A stretch of 64,000 bases of DNA from Lineus longissimus (lineage: Eukaryota > Nemertea > Pilidiophora > Heteronemertea > Lineidae), in contig NC_088323.1 in NCBI RefSeq assembly GCF_910592395.1, positions 10,835,501 through 10,899,500 of the forward strand, written 5' to 3'. Below, piece after piece: positions 11,746 to 21,610 of the stretch. Both the position numbers and the translations under genes were made by a program. Below the pieces are notes generated by a model that was not told the origin of the DNA, ran no database searches, and saw only the letters and a list, made by a program, of their open reading frames with translations. Each line of letters begins with the position of its first letter. Position 1 is the stretch's first letter.

Positions 11746-13126
11746 CTAAGAAAGGGGAGCAGCCTCTTCAACCTTGACCCATTCTTAGACGAATACGGGA
11801 TCCTACGGGTGGGAGGAAGATTGAGGAGATCATCAGAGGTTTTCGAGGTGAAACACCCAGTGATCATGCCAAAAGGAACTCATCTAACATAATTATTCAT
11901 CCGATACATTCATGAACTGGTTGCACACCAAGGACGCGCCATGACTCTCAAGAGACTAAGGTCCAGTTGATTTTGGATCTTGAATGCCAGAGCCCAAGTG
12001 GCATCTTACATATTCAAGTGTGGTGTGCCGCAAGTTACGTGGAGAAGCCGCATCCCAGAAGATGTGTGACTTGCCAGGTGATCGATTAGAACCAGCCCCG
12101 CCATTCACCTTTTGTGGTCTGGATTGCTTTGGGCCATTCCACACCCAAGACGGACGGAAGCAACACAAACGCTATGGACTGCTATTTACCTGCCCAGCCC
12201 TTAGAGCCGTCCATATCGAGCTACTGGATGACATGTCAACCGATGCCATGCTTAACGCCCTTCGCCGCTTCATAGCTATCAGAGGGAACGTCTCTAAGAT
12301 TCGCTGTGATCATGGGACGAATTTCGTTGGAGCGCAGCGGGAGTTGGCTGATGCATTAAAGGAAATTGACAGCGAAGAAATTAGAAGACAACTAGCTGAC
12401 CAGTGCGACTTTCAGATGAACACCCCACATTCGAGTCACATGGGTGGTGTCTGGGAGAGACAAATACGATCAATTCGTAGTGTTCTCACAGTAACAATCA
12501 ACCAAGCTCAGGGAAGACTAGATATATCTTCAATGAGGACCCTTCTGTACGAAGCCATGGCAATTGTTAACAGCCGACCTCTTGCCACAGACACTATCAA
12601 CGACCCTACCGAACCTGAGCCAATCACCCCCAACCACCTCTTGACAATGAAATCAAGTGTCCTTCTACCACCACCTGGTAACTTCGTCAAAGAGGATGTA
12701 TACGCCAGAAAAAGATGGAAAAGAGTCCAGTATTTGGCCAATCAATTCTGGACTCGTTGGAAAGCTGAATATCTGTCAAATCTCCAATCGAGACAGAAAT
12801 GGCAGAAGACCAAGCGAGAGATTGAAGTTGGTGATGTGGTCATTCTGCATGATCAAGAGCTTCCACGTGGAAACTGGGAAATGGCAATAGTAGAAGAAGC
12901 CTTCAAGAGCAGTGATGGGCTGATCCGCAAACTCAAGCTTAGGATGCCCTCAGAACTAACGAGACAAGGAAAGCGTGTTAGCGAGAACCCACGATTTTTG
13001 GAAAGACCCATACATAAGGTCACAGTTTTGATAGAAAGGCAGAATCAGCAGTTGGGCCCGGCCCAGCCTTGGTTGCTGAGCATCATCGGATGTCCGTGCT
13101 GGATGCGTGGTATTTTTGGCATTTAG
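11746..13126 (+). pseudogene. Inner BEL/Pao integrase and DUF5641 C-terminal domain
   Basis: It begins with the linker [20 protein letters not shown], then the zinc-binding HELVAHQGR and CGVCRKLR ligands. TAA at 11890 and TGA at 11968 break this part, and a frameshift lies near 12025 between the two Cys. From 12025 to 13126 the frame is open. Catalytic D in CGLDCFGPFHT, D in RCDHGTNFVGA and E in GVWERQIRSIR are all present, followed by EPITPNHLLTM, FVKEDVYARKRWKRVQYLA and the DUF5641-like GDVVILHDQELPRGNWEMA. The domain order and spacing equal those of the outer element. The last codons (to 13126) go past the usual domain end and may be read-through into 3' UTR. Confidence 0.9.
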
Positions 13127-13220
13127 ACTGATTCCGCTTTGACCAAAAATGTTTTAGTTCGGCGATTTTCCTTCTCGTTATCCTTGTTCAAAAAAAAATC
13201 ACAGGGATTTTGGGTGGGAG

Positions 13221-13524
13221 TGAAGCAGCCACTGAGACAATTAGTATTTTCAGGATCTGCTATATAGCAAGTACCTTTTTTGGGCCTTCTTTTTTACTCC
13301 CTTACAAAAGGTAGTTCCTTGCTAAGAGGTTAAAAGCTTTACCTATAATTCTCATCTTCGTCAGTAAAATGTAGTTATTAGTATGTTTTAGATAATTGGA
13401 GGTTTATTTAGAGTTTATAGACTTTATGAACAGTCTTTCTAACATTTTATCATGTAAACATGAACCTTTTATATCCTTACGCCTAAGAAGCTCATACTCC
13501 AGACAAGAAAGATCATTTTATTTT
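13221..13524 (+). repeat. 3' LTR of inner BEL/Pao element, first part
   Basis: Starts TGAAGCAGCC directly after the purine tract GGGTGGGAG (13212-13220), which would prime plus-strand synthesis. It matches 5152-5450 of the 5' LTR and stops at the T-run where the 13525-17136 element is inserted. Confidence 0.92.
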
Positions 13525-13568
13525 TAACCAGGTTTTCGAAGAAATACCTGGTTATTAAATTACCGAAA

Positions 13569-13637
13569 GTGCCGGGCGGTCGGGCGATCGGGCGGTCGGA
13601 CGGTCGGGCGGTCGGGCGGTCGGGCGGTCGGGCGGTC
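13569..13637 (+). repeat. GC-rich 8-bp microsatellite GGGCGGTC
   Basis: About eight copies of GGGCGGTC with small changes (CGGGCGAT, GGACGGTC) just after the 5' hairpin of the family D element. It occupies the same place as the CGTCCGTCG microsatellite in the family A elements. Confidence 0.9.
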
Positions 13638-15039
13638 GCTGTTCTCTTGTGACACTGATTACTTTAAAACGACTGAAGATTTTCTGTTGAATCTTTTTTT
13701 GTATACTGCTGGTAAGTAGACGTTGGTTCCTTTCGAAATCCAACTCGATTTGATTCATTGTTTAGCCACCAGAGGGCGCTTTGTGAAAAACAAAATCTAC
13801 CATAAGTCCCTTTGTAAGGGTGGGTTTCTCACCAGATTTTTATGGTAGGCTTTACAGGTGATGGCACACGATATATCACACGATTTTTTTATTTCATCAA
13901 TTTTTTAGTCCTATAGGTGGCGTGTTATGAAAAACTCGTATTGATTCTCGTCACACTGATAACTTTGAAACGACTGGAGATTTTTTTTTGATTTTCCCTT
14001 TTAGCCATTGACACCCTTTAGAACTCCTGAACAGACCAAGTGTGGGTTCCGCAGGATGAGCGGTTTGGCCACTAGGTGGCACAGAGCGAAATTTTCCAAA
14101 AACTGTTCCAGAAGCTGATTTCTCCCAATTCTTTAAGTTGGGGATCATGAAACAAATCTGATCATAGAGAGCAAAGCTTTCTCTTTCATTATCAATAAGC
14201 GTAGTTCATGAATTTTGCACCAGGTGGTGTTACTAGCGCAATTTAGTGAGCACCCCATCGGGGGGGCAATTTAAATTTTGCGCGAGTTATCCCACGTGCA
14301 GTCCCACGTGAAGCCAACGTCACGTCTCGGAGTCTGCGCAGTTCAGAAGCAAGGAGACAGTGCCGGAGAACGCTTCGTGTCTAGCTATTATACGCAGATA
14401 CAAGAGGTAAGTTCTCATCGAATTCACAACTTCATGGGCGATTTTGGCTGCCTGTGTTATTGCAGGTATTGATGAAACATTAGGGAAGGCTTGGATTGTT
14501 CAATTGATTGAGATTGATTTGAGAAATAGTTTGTCGACGATCGTTGAAAGATGATCCAAAATGCAGCTTGGTCTAACAACGTACGGTAACTCAACTGCGT
14601 AGTTGCATTCTGGCTTTTTAGGTGGTCAAAACTTGGGTCCTGAGACTTGTGCAGATCTGCAATTTAAAATCTAGGGGGTGGGGGGAGGTGGGGGCGAGAT
14701 GGGTCTTAAGTTCATGTCTTCTCAGTTCCCAGAAGTGTCAGATTTCATAGAAATCGCGGCTTAAATTGACGCCGCCGATCCAGAGTTGTAGAACGCTTTT
14801 CACGGGTCTCGATGAATAATTTATGCGTCATACTTCTTTAAACCAATGAAATAAAAGCCCGCGTAAAAATGTTGTCAATGGGATTCCTTATTTGGTCACG
14901 CTACTCATTCATGTAGGAAGACAGTTGCCGGCTTGAACCGAGATCGAATGGTAGGCCTACCCGTTCTTTGTTTTTACTGTTCCGTTAGCACCTATTTTCA
15001 CACGAATAAAAGTAAGATATGGATTAAATCTGGACATCA

Positions 15040-15640
15040 TATAAAGGCCATACCAATGACTTTTTTCAATGTTTCTTGTCACAGTCAGTTACAAGGCCAT
15101 ACCAATGATATTTTTTATTATGTCTTGTCCCAGTCATGTTAGAATCCATGGCCCTTGGGCACAGCAATAGATATTGGTGTCTTGTTCTTACCATTGCACA
15201 GAAGGCCATACCAATGAATGTGTTTTATTGTTTCTTGTCCCAGTCAGTTAGAATCCATTAGTCCTTTGGTCACATCAATGGATATTGGTTTCTTGTCCCT
15301 ACCATATCAGATAAGGCCATACCAATGATATTTTTTTATTGTTTCTTGTCCCAGTCATGTTAGAATCCATGGCCCTTGGGCACAGCAATAGATATTGGTG
15401 TCTTGTCCTTACCATTGCACATAAGGCCATACCAATGAATGTGTTTTATTGTTTCTTGTTCCAGTCAGTTAGAATCCATTAGTCCTTTGGTCACATCAAT
15501 GGATATTGGTTTCTCGTCCCTAGCATAGCAGATAAGGCCATACCAATGATATTTTTTATTGTTTCTTGTCACAGTCATGTTAGAATCCATGGCCCTTGGG
15601 CACAGCAATAGATATTGGTACACCCTAACTCCTTTCTTTA
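15040..15640 (+). repeat. Tandem array of about 110-bp units in alternating A/B order
   Basis: Units start with AAGGCCATACCAATGA (near 15046, 15092, 15203, 15315, 15424 and 15536). Two unit types alternate: one continues GATATTTTTTATTG...GTTAGAATCCATGGCCCTTGG, the other AATGTGTTTTATTG...GAATCCATTAGTCCTTTGG. Like units are about 221 bp apart, so the true repeat is a dimer. The array ends about 15 bp before the first proposed exon of the Ulp1-like gene. Confidence 0.9.
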
Positions 15641-15651
15641 GATATATAATC

Positions 15652-16567
15652 ATGCCAAAACTGAAGAAAACATCAAATACTATGAAAGCACACCGTCATG
15701 CCATTTATATAGCTGAAAAGAGACAGGTCAGTTCATTCATTTCAAATCATAACTATGACATGACTCATCCTTACAATATTTCATTCTCAACTTTATCTTT
15801 AAACACAAAAATGAGATGATGATATAAATGACAGCTTAAAGTCCTTTTTTTCCAACCATCCACTTCCTCAACTCCTCTTCCACCAATAGCACTGTCAACC
15901 ATTTTTTCCAAGACAATTCACTATCATCCCTGACCTCGCACACACCTTCATCAAATCCATTGTACAATTTCTTTTTTCTTTCCAGAACTACTAGAAAGTT
16001 GAATATTTTGTAGGCAACACTGATATCACTGATGATGTCATCATGGCAGCCATGAACCTTATGCATCTTTATGCAAATCGCCTCAAATACGAAGGACATA
16101 TCGGTTACTATTCTCCAGCAGAGTTGCACTTTCTATCTCAAAGTGAAGATTCAAACAAACGTCCACCACCAATACCAGCAGACAAGGACTCAATATTAAT
16201 CCATCCTCTAAAAAACCATTGGAGTACATCATACTATCATTCTACGTCTAAAAGAATTTACATCTACGATTCTTTAATGTCCTCGGAACATTTGCAACAA
16301 ACATTCCTCCAGTTATGCCTTGTCTACAACCAGATAAACAATGATAATGTGGAATATGTTGATGTGACGCAACAATCAAGTGACCCTATTTGTGGCATCA
16401 TGGCCATAGCCTTTGCATTCTCATGTCTACTTGGATTGAACCCGAAAAAAATAACTTATGATATTGGAAATACTAACAGTCGTTCATTCACGGGATGCCA
16501 CCTCCAAGCACTAATCACCACTGTTTCCATAAACATGAAGATGTCCACCCCCTCGGATTTATACTGA
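15652..16567 (+). CDS. Ulp1-like (C48) cysteine protease, two proposed exons
   Basis: Proposed exons are 15652-15726 (ATG, 25 codons, ending CAG before GTCAGT) and 15995-16567. The intron is inferred, with a long pyrimidine tract before the acceptor. The second exon encodes about 190 residues with the layout of a Ulp1/SENP papain-like fold. N-terminally it reads DISDDVIMAAMNLMHLYANR, the segment that usually precedes the core. His is in LKNHWSTSYY, Asp in IYIYDSLMSS, a Gln-rich segment in VTQQSSDP, and the nucleophile Cys in ICGIMAIAFAF. Such enzymes remove SUMO-like proteins in host cells and also occur as accessory genes in several DNA transposon groups. The frame has no stop across the domain, which suggests recent function. 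The substrate and role are unknown. The uncertain parts are the first exon and the exact splice sites. Confidence 0.72.
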
Positions 16568-17094
16568 AATCTTCACTGGCTGAAATCAGCATCACGGTAC
16601 AACAATTCATCACTAGTTAGTTCAGGTATATACTAGTACTCTCAAGAGAGTCTTGCTACTTATACAGCCATACATATGCAATGAAGACTACAGCCATCTT
16701 CATCATGCACCATTTACTTACAGTAAGGTACTTGCTGTTACACTTCAGTTCAGTTCATTCTCAATGTTTTCAGACTCGATGAATAATTGAGAAATGACAC
16801 ACATTCTAATATACTAGTACACAAAATGCATCAATGATTAAATACAGATGCTTGTAGTCTTCATCACATATCTATGCCTGTATAACTTCAGTTATGCTAA
16901 CTCCATGAAGGTACTGTAACTTCTAAATAAAAACTTCTCATATACAACTTTGAAATTAACTTCTTCTTCTTGACTGCATAAAAATCATTCCCAGAACCAT
17001 TTTCAACCTGAACACTTCTTACTTCATATTGCACATCTTTTCAACTCTCCCAACCCTTCCTATTCCATATTGCAATCTAAACAAACATATAATT
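16568..17094 (+). other. 3' non-coding part of family D element
   Basis: AT-rich stretch between the stop of the Ulp1-like gene and the 3' inverted copy at 17095. ATAAA-rich segments (for example AATAAAAACTT near 16925) could serve as poly(A) signals. I see no other structure. Confidence 0.5.
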
Positions 17095-17136
17095 TTCGAA
17101 AACCTGGTTATTTGCGACGCCCAGCGTGCATCTTGT

Positions 17137-17761
17137 CTCAATTTAAAATCCGGTCAAATCCATAAGTTCACAGGATCTCTATCAAGTGAGACAATGGTAT
17201 GTACAAGTATACTAGTCATAGCACCTACTGAATATGTTATTTTGATATGAGATACAAAAATGCAGACTTTATTAAGGGTTAAAACGTTGTACCCTCACAC
17301 ATGTGGGCCATTTCTTTGTTAAATCCAGTCATATGTTTAGTGTCAGATGAAACTGCTGTATATGTAAACTGTCTGTACTTTCTATAAAGGAGTTGTGCCT
17401 CCTGTACTTATATTTGATCCTGAAAGACTGGTGTGCAGTTCATGTATGTTTTGTAGGAGTATTTCTCCCCAAGCTGCAGTATTAGACCATGCCATATACA
17501 TGCATATAGAATGCATGTGTACATGTAATTTGTATAGCATACTTAAATATCCAGAAAGGATGTGATTAGTATTAATTACTGTGTTGTTATATGCGTGTGC
17601 ACTGAACCTTAACAAAACAGTGTTACTTAGAAATTGTATTTTTTGTATTTTACAGTCTTTTACGGTGTATTAACAGTAACTGCTGAAGAAAAAGAATAAA
17701 AGAGATGCACCCGTACAATTAAAGACATATTCGTTATTGATCCTTCCTGATGGACTTAACA
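17137..17761 (+). repeat. 3' LTR of inner BEL/Pao element, second part
   Basis: Continues the LTR from CTCAATTTAAAATCC to GATGGACTTAACA, matching 5451-6065. It is followed by the target duplication TTCTC (17762-17766) and then by outer BEL RT sequence on the minus strand. Confidence 0.92.
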
Positions 17762-18170
17762 TTCTCTTGTCGAAATCTTATCAAAATGTCGAAGATATTC
17801 CTGGTCAAGTTTGGTCCCTGTAACAATATCTCGTTTAGTGATGTCCCCTGAAACTTTGCCGAACAATCAGACACCACTCGTAGCTTCTGTTTCTGGGGTG
17901 GTACACCCCATGATGGGGAACGTACCATTGACGACCTGGTTCTGTTTCAGTTTCATCAGGCGGGACCTTAACAGCATGACCCCTACCGAACAAATTTGTC
18001 ATGAACTCCATATATTCCCCCTTGTACCTGGGATCCCTGTCCATTCTCCTTCGAAGTGCCATCAATCTCTGGGTAGCTTGGACCTTGTTATTAGGCAACG
18101 TTGGTTCTTTATCCTTGAACATCAAGTCCATAGTGTAGCGCCCATTTACCAATTTCAAACTTTTACCCAC
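17762..18170 (-). pseudogene. Outer BEL/Pao reverse transcriptase, N-terminal half
   Basis: On the minus strand this gives GRYTMDLMFKDKEPTLPNNK, LRRRMDRDPRYKGEYMEF and QWYVPHHGVYHPRN, the standard BEL/Pao RT entry blocks. After a frame change near 17880 come LRVVSDCSAKFQGTSLNEI and LLQGPNLTRNIFDILIRFRQ. The reading stops exactly at the inner element insertion; the continuation with the catalytic motif is at 4693-5146. The same blocks in the inner element (9830-10200) confirm the identification. Confidence 0.9.
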
Positions 18171-18224
18171 CCTGTCATCAAAGACCTTGTCCTGTCATGA
18201 CGGTTCCATCCTAGTGTCGATCAA

Positions 18225-18780
18225 TCACTCCGGGAAGTCGAGATTGATTGCAGTCCTCACCAGTGTTTCTAAATTCTCTATCTCCTCAAAGTGGGTCACC
18301 GCTACAACATCCACTCGATTACTAGTATGTTCAATGCCCTTATCCTTCATCAAACTCCATACCACCCATCCTAACCAAGTCTTTGTAGCATGGGGACTGC
18401 CCCGTCGCCCCGTAATTGTCCTCAATGGTGAGTAGGCGTCGGGTATCCCATTCCCAATCAAAATACCCACATCAGCTGCTATGTTAGGAACATCAACTTC
18501 CTCCAGGTGTGGCCATTTTCTGATGTAATCATATGGGATATGAACAACCTCGTTCCCATTGAGCCCAGTAATTTCCAAGTCCTTGATTATGTTAGTGTAC
18601 ATGGTAAGGGGTTTACCCATTGTGTCCATTGTAATCTGAGCTCTCTTCCCACTGGCTTCTAGGGACGTCATCAATTTATCTGTACCAAAGTTTACACTTG
18701 ACCCTGTATCAAGGAAAGCTTATGTTTCAACAGTTATCCCACTTTTGGGATTGAGGACGCGAACTGGTATGATGGCTAAG
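18225..18780 (-). pseudogene. Outer BEL/Pao aspartic protease (DUF1758 type)
   Basis: The minus strand contains the active-site sequence AFLDTGSSVNFGTDKLM (about 18680-18716), preceded by an in-frame TAA. The C-terminal flap and core follow, including DVGILIGNGIPDAYSPL and KTWLGWVVWSLM, the blocks that end BEL/Pao proteases. This protease would cut the Gag-Pol polyprotein. It uses DTGSS, whereas the inner BEL has DTQSD, so the two elements belong to different lineages. The stop before the active site marks it as dead. Confidence 0.85.
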
Positions 18781-19254
18781 GTACAATCCCCTGTATCAGC
18801 CCCCATAGCAACTGGTACCCCTTCATCCTGGTTAACGGTACAGCACCAGCTGTGTTTTCCTTGACCTTTTTAACCTCGCTGACCTTTGCACTATCATGCA
18901 ATACTGTAGGATGCTTACGATTACATGTGTCACAGGTCATTCTATTCTTACAAAACTTACTGATGTGAGCCCCACTAACCAAACACCCAAAACACAACCT
19001 TTTCTCCTTGACATATGTATATCTTTCACCAGCAGGCTTTTTCATAAACTCTTTGCATGAAACAAATGCATGTGAACATGTACAGGCTGACCACTGGACT
19101 TGTTTTCACACCTGCCCCCCTTGGATTCAGCCTCAACTTCTGCAGCATTAGTAGCGAATGCTTTCCTTGTTGGCCAGCTTGAATCTTGTCTCGTCTGCGT
19201 CTTACTGGCTGTGTTCTTAAATGCGTCACCCTTGCTAGAATGGCCTGTGTTCAT
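18776..19254 (-). pseudogene. Outer BEL/Pao gag C-terminal zinc-knuckle region
   Basis: Minus-strand blocks are RYTYVKEKRLCFGCLVSGAH followed by CKNRMTCDTCNRKHPTVLH. This is the standard BEL/Pao arrangement of a degenerate CCHC knuckle followed by a CxxC-HPTxLH motif. A basic, Ser/Lys-rich linker precedes it with a frame change near 19045. The inner element has the same arrangement at 8700-8900. The region would bind RNA. It is broken into two frames and cannot be made as one protein. Confidence 0.82.
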
Positions 19255-19815
19255 GGCTGCTCGCCCATATACCTGATCCTTGCCTTCCTCGCTTCCTTTC
19301 GGCCAAATTCTACAAACAGTGAAAACCTCACCGTGTTACCCTGTTCCCTTGTTCTGTCTACAATGTTCCTAAACTTGTCATGCAAATAAAACGGTAGCTT
19401 GGCTAACAATTTCCTAACGTTGTCAGGGTACTCCAGCGCCTTGGCCGGCACACTCCACTGCAAACTGACATTCACTCAGAAAAATACCAAAGTTGTCCAG
19501 GGCCTTTACATTATCTGGCTTGATAATTTCCCAGTTCAACGCTCTTTCAACATAGGCATTGGCGACAACGTCAGCATCCCCATACCGCTCTTTTAGCTCT
19601 GCCATTGCTGCTTGATAACCCATATGAGCGGGTAAATGAGAGTAGCCCCTGACCACATCATGTGCATCGCCCTCCGTGAACTGAAGGAGGTAATTGAAAT
19701 GCTCATCACTTGAAAGTGTGTTAGTACAAATACGCGACTCAAATTGACGCATAAAAGAAAGATAAGCAAGAGGTTTACCACTGAACTTTGCAACTTCAAC
19801 TATTGGCTTTTTCAT
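19251..19815 (-). pseudogene. Outer BEL/Pao gag DUF1759 domain
   Basis: The minus-strand start KKPIVEVAKFSGKPLAYLSF is the typical opening of the DUF1759 Gag domain. LLQFTEGDAHDVVRGYSHLP and ELKERYGDADVVANAYVERA follow. A frameshift near 19440 moves the rest into another frame: VPAKALEYPDNVRKLLAKLP, then LPFYLHDKFRNIVDRTREQG. This is the capsid-like part of Gag. Its position between the coiled coil (upstream) and zinc knuckles (downstream) fits the family. Confidence 0.85.
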
Positions 19816-19880
19816 TTTGCGTGTAACAGCCCATAACCCATCATTGAACTGTGGACCCTGATAACCAGCACCATTTCCTG

Positions 19881-20779
19881 CTAAAGGGTCTCACCTATAG
19901 GCCTACCACTATCAGTGTCAACATCAATATCAATATTACATGCATTACTATTGGCACGATCAACAACAGTCTTGACACCAGTTGAATGTCCTTTGCTTGG
20001 CACATCCCGGATATTGCTTGCACTGTCCTTGACCTTTTCGACATGTCCCGTGACGTAGATGTTTGTGTAACTGCTCACTTCCTTTGCCGACTTCTTGTCG
20101 TCGCTGCCTTCATCCTGAAACATCTCATTCAGAACCCTTTCTCTTTCTTCTAAAACTCGGATCTCAGTCTTGATATTCAGCTGTTCCTCTTTCAGTCTCA
20201 ACTCGAGCTTCTACTTTTCTAATTTCTCCTTCTGAGCCAATGCAGTAGCTCTAGTCAAAAGTTCAACTCGCTTTTGAGCCTCACGCGCTCTCGCCAGTGA
20301 AATGCTTGAGCTCACCCGTTAACTCACACTGCTGGATTTATGCGATAATGATTTCACACTTGCAGGGTGTGAAATCCAGCCCTTGTCCATTTCACCGTCT
20401 TCACTGTATTTCACCAGTTGTTCATACACACTAGTCATGTATGTTTCCAAATGTTCTTTGAACTGTCCTGCTATAACATTTCTTTCCGTAAAACAGTTCT
20501 GATCATCCTGCCTTTCTGCAGGATTTCTGCAATTTTGACATTGTCATTTGCGTTCAAAATGGCCTCGTACAGACCAAACCACTGGCTATGCTCATGTTTT
20601 ATTTCATCAACAATACCATGATCAGGAGGACTCTGCATTAACTTTTCTAGTCTACTTTCACATACAGCTAAGTCGCTCCATCCTTCTTTTCTTTTGTTCT
20701 TTTCGATACCAAGCTGGTAATCTCGACTCTTTTCTGTTAACTTCATGGTACGTTTTGGCCGTTCCTCCGCTGCTGGCAT
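19881..20779 (-). pseudogene. Outer BEL/Pao gag N-terminal region (coiled coil)
   Basis: The start is at 20779 (MPAAEERPKRTMKLTEKSRD). This N-terminal piece of 102 codons resembles the opening of other BEL/Pao Gags (a short K/R-rich stretch, then a helical bundle). After a TAA and a stretch without a clear frame (20202-20470), the frame at 20201-19881 gives MRLKEEQLNIKTEIRVLEER, a predicted coiled coil, followed by a Ser/Asp-rich tail. It is broken by at least two stops. Confidence 0.7.
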
Positions 20780-20892
20780 TCTTGAATCCTTTGCTCGTAA
20801 GTGCTAGATCATTACCTTTCAGCAACCGCTGCCATATAGGAGTTTACTATAACGACAGACCAACGATAACGACAGCTCATCAAGTTGATCTC

Positions 20893-20960
20893 AGCTCTTG
20901 TTTATTGTCTCTCTCAGCTCTTGTTTATTGTCTCTCTCAGCTCTTGTTTATTGTCTCTCT
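20893..20960 (+). repeat. Three tandem copies of a 22-bp unit
   Basis: CTCAGCTCTTGTTTATTGTCT is repeated three times next to the inner edge of the outer BEL 5' LTR (element sense). It is absent next to the other LTR, so it arose after or outside LTR synthesis. Confidence 0.9.
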
Positions 20961-20968
20961 GTCTCTTT

Positions 20969-21610
20969 AGTCATGTCCACTGAAAATACAAACGTTACAA
21001 CGTGTACTACTAGTGCAATAGGGAAAGGTTATAAAAATAAATTGTCACATTCAAGTCTCATCCACTGTCTTCAGACGTTTTCGTTTTTGACCAGATGGTA
21101 CTGCCATCTACACTAAGCTGGCCGAGTTACAGGTATAACAGGTATTTCTTCAAATTATAGGCCTCCAACACACTTACAAGTTAACCAACACATTCAGTAC
21201 TGAGAATACGGTATAATGATACAAAATAGGCCTGTCTTACAAGGTTTAGGTATAAACAGAGGATGAAAACGATCAAGACCTCAACCCTGTACATCACGTG
21301 ACCATGCCAAACTGAGACCTGGACCACGCCTTACTTTCAAAGTAATTATTTATAATACTACATGAATCAATAGGTTTTCTAAACCACACTTATAGAATGA
21401 TTTAACTTAACTCTTACCTCCTTTATATGGACCCTAAGTAGCAGTTAGCTGTCCAAAATTACCAGCTTTGTCCATACAAAAATTATTCTGTGTCAATTTC
21501 TCTAAGAAGCTAATGGTTGGTGACCACTAAAACCAGTGACGTCATAAACAACCCCTAAAACAAAAGTTCACTCAAGGCGCCAAATATAAAAACGACCGCT
21601 GGTCGTTACA
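20969..21610 (-). repeat. LTR of outer BEL/Pao element (5' LTR in element sense)
   Basis: Partner of 58-597. It ends GGTCGTTACA at 21610 and includes about 95 bp near 21275-21395 missing in the other LTR. It contains CATCACGTGACC, an E-box-like site. The left edge is uncertain, because similarity to the other LTR ends near TTAGTCATGT. Confidence 0.75.

Larger units (their letters stand above)
13525..17136 (+). mobile_element. Helentron-like element, family D, carrying a Ulp1-like protease gene
   Basis: It is inserted in the T-run of the inner BEL 3' LTR; removing it rejoins the LTR exactly (compare 5440-5455). The 5' end is a T-run then a hairpin (arms AACCAGGT and ACCTGGTT, 13526-13553). 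The 3' end has the perfect 15-bp inverted copy TTCGAAAACCTGGTT (17095-17109), then a small hairpin ACGC-CCA-GCGT and CATCTTGT. Inside are a GGGCGGTC microsatellite, two diverged modules with CTCF-like motifs, a 110-bp tandem array and a gene for a Ulp1-like cysteine protease. There is no helicase or DDE transposase, so it must depend on another element. The end layout equals that of families A, B and C in this window. Classification as Helentron-like is inference. Confidence 0.7.
5152..17761 (+). mobile_element. Inner BEL/Pao LTR retrotransposon inserted in outer BEL RT
   Basis: This is a complete but dead LTR element: 914-bp 5' LTR (5152-6065), internal region with gag, protease, RT, RNase H and integrase on the plus strand, a purine-rich tract GGGTGGGAG (13212-13220) and a 3' LTR. 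The 3' LTR is split by a 3.6-kb insertion (13525-17136). The LTRs begin TGTAGCAGCC or TGAAGCAGCC and end GGACTTAACA. The target duplication is TTCTC (5147-5151 and 17762-17766). The outer element continues on both sides, which fixes the order of events: outer BEL first, inner BEL second, the Ulp1-carrying element third. I could not find a tRNA primer-binding site starting TGG just after the 5' LTR. Confidence 0.93.
58..21610 (-). mobile_element. Outer BEL/Pao LTR retrotransposon, degenerate, split by nested insertions
   Basis: Related copies of a long terminal sequence lie at 58-597 and about 20969-21610 in the same orientation. Between them, on the minus strand, come BEL/Pao gag, protease, reverse transcriptase, RNase H and integrase pieces in the usual order, read from right to left. 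The element is cut in the RT region by a second BEL/Pao element (5152-17761) and in the integrase tail by a CGTCCGTCG repeat (1429-2554). The right flank (from 21611) falls inside a repeat module of the CGTCCGTCG family. The left flank does not match that module, so the true left LTR end may lie outside the window. Many stops and frameshifts show that it is dead. Confidence 0.85.

Noticed and set aside
13569-13637. CRISPR-like or regulatory array
   Set aside because: Simple 8-bp microsatellite without spacers, in a eukaryotic genome.
15040-15640. CRISPR array
   Set aside because: Units of about 110 bp are contiguous tandem repeats without unique spacers, in animal DNA.
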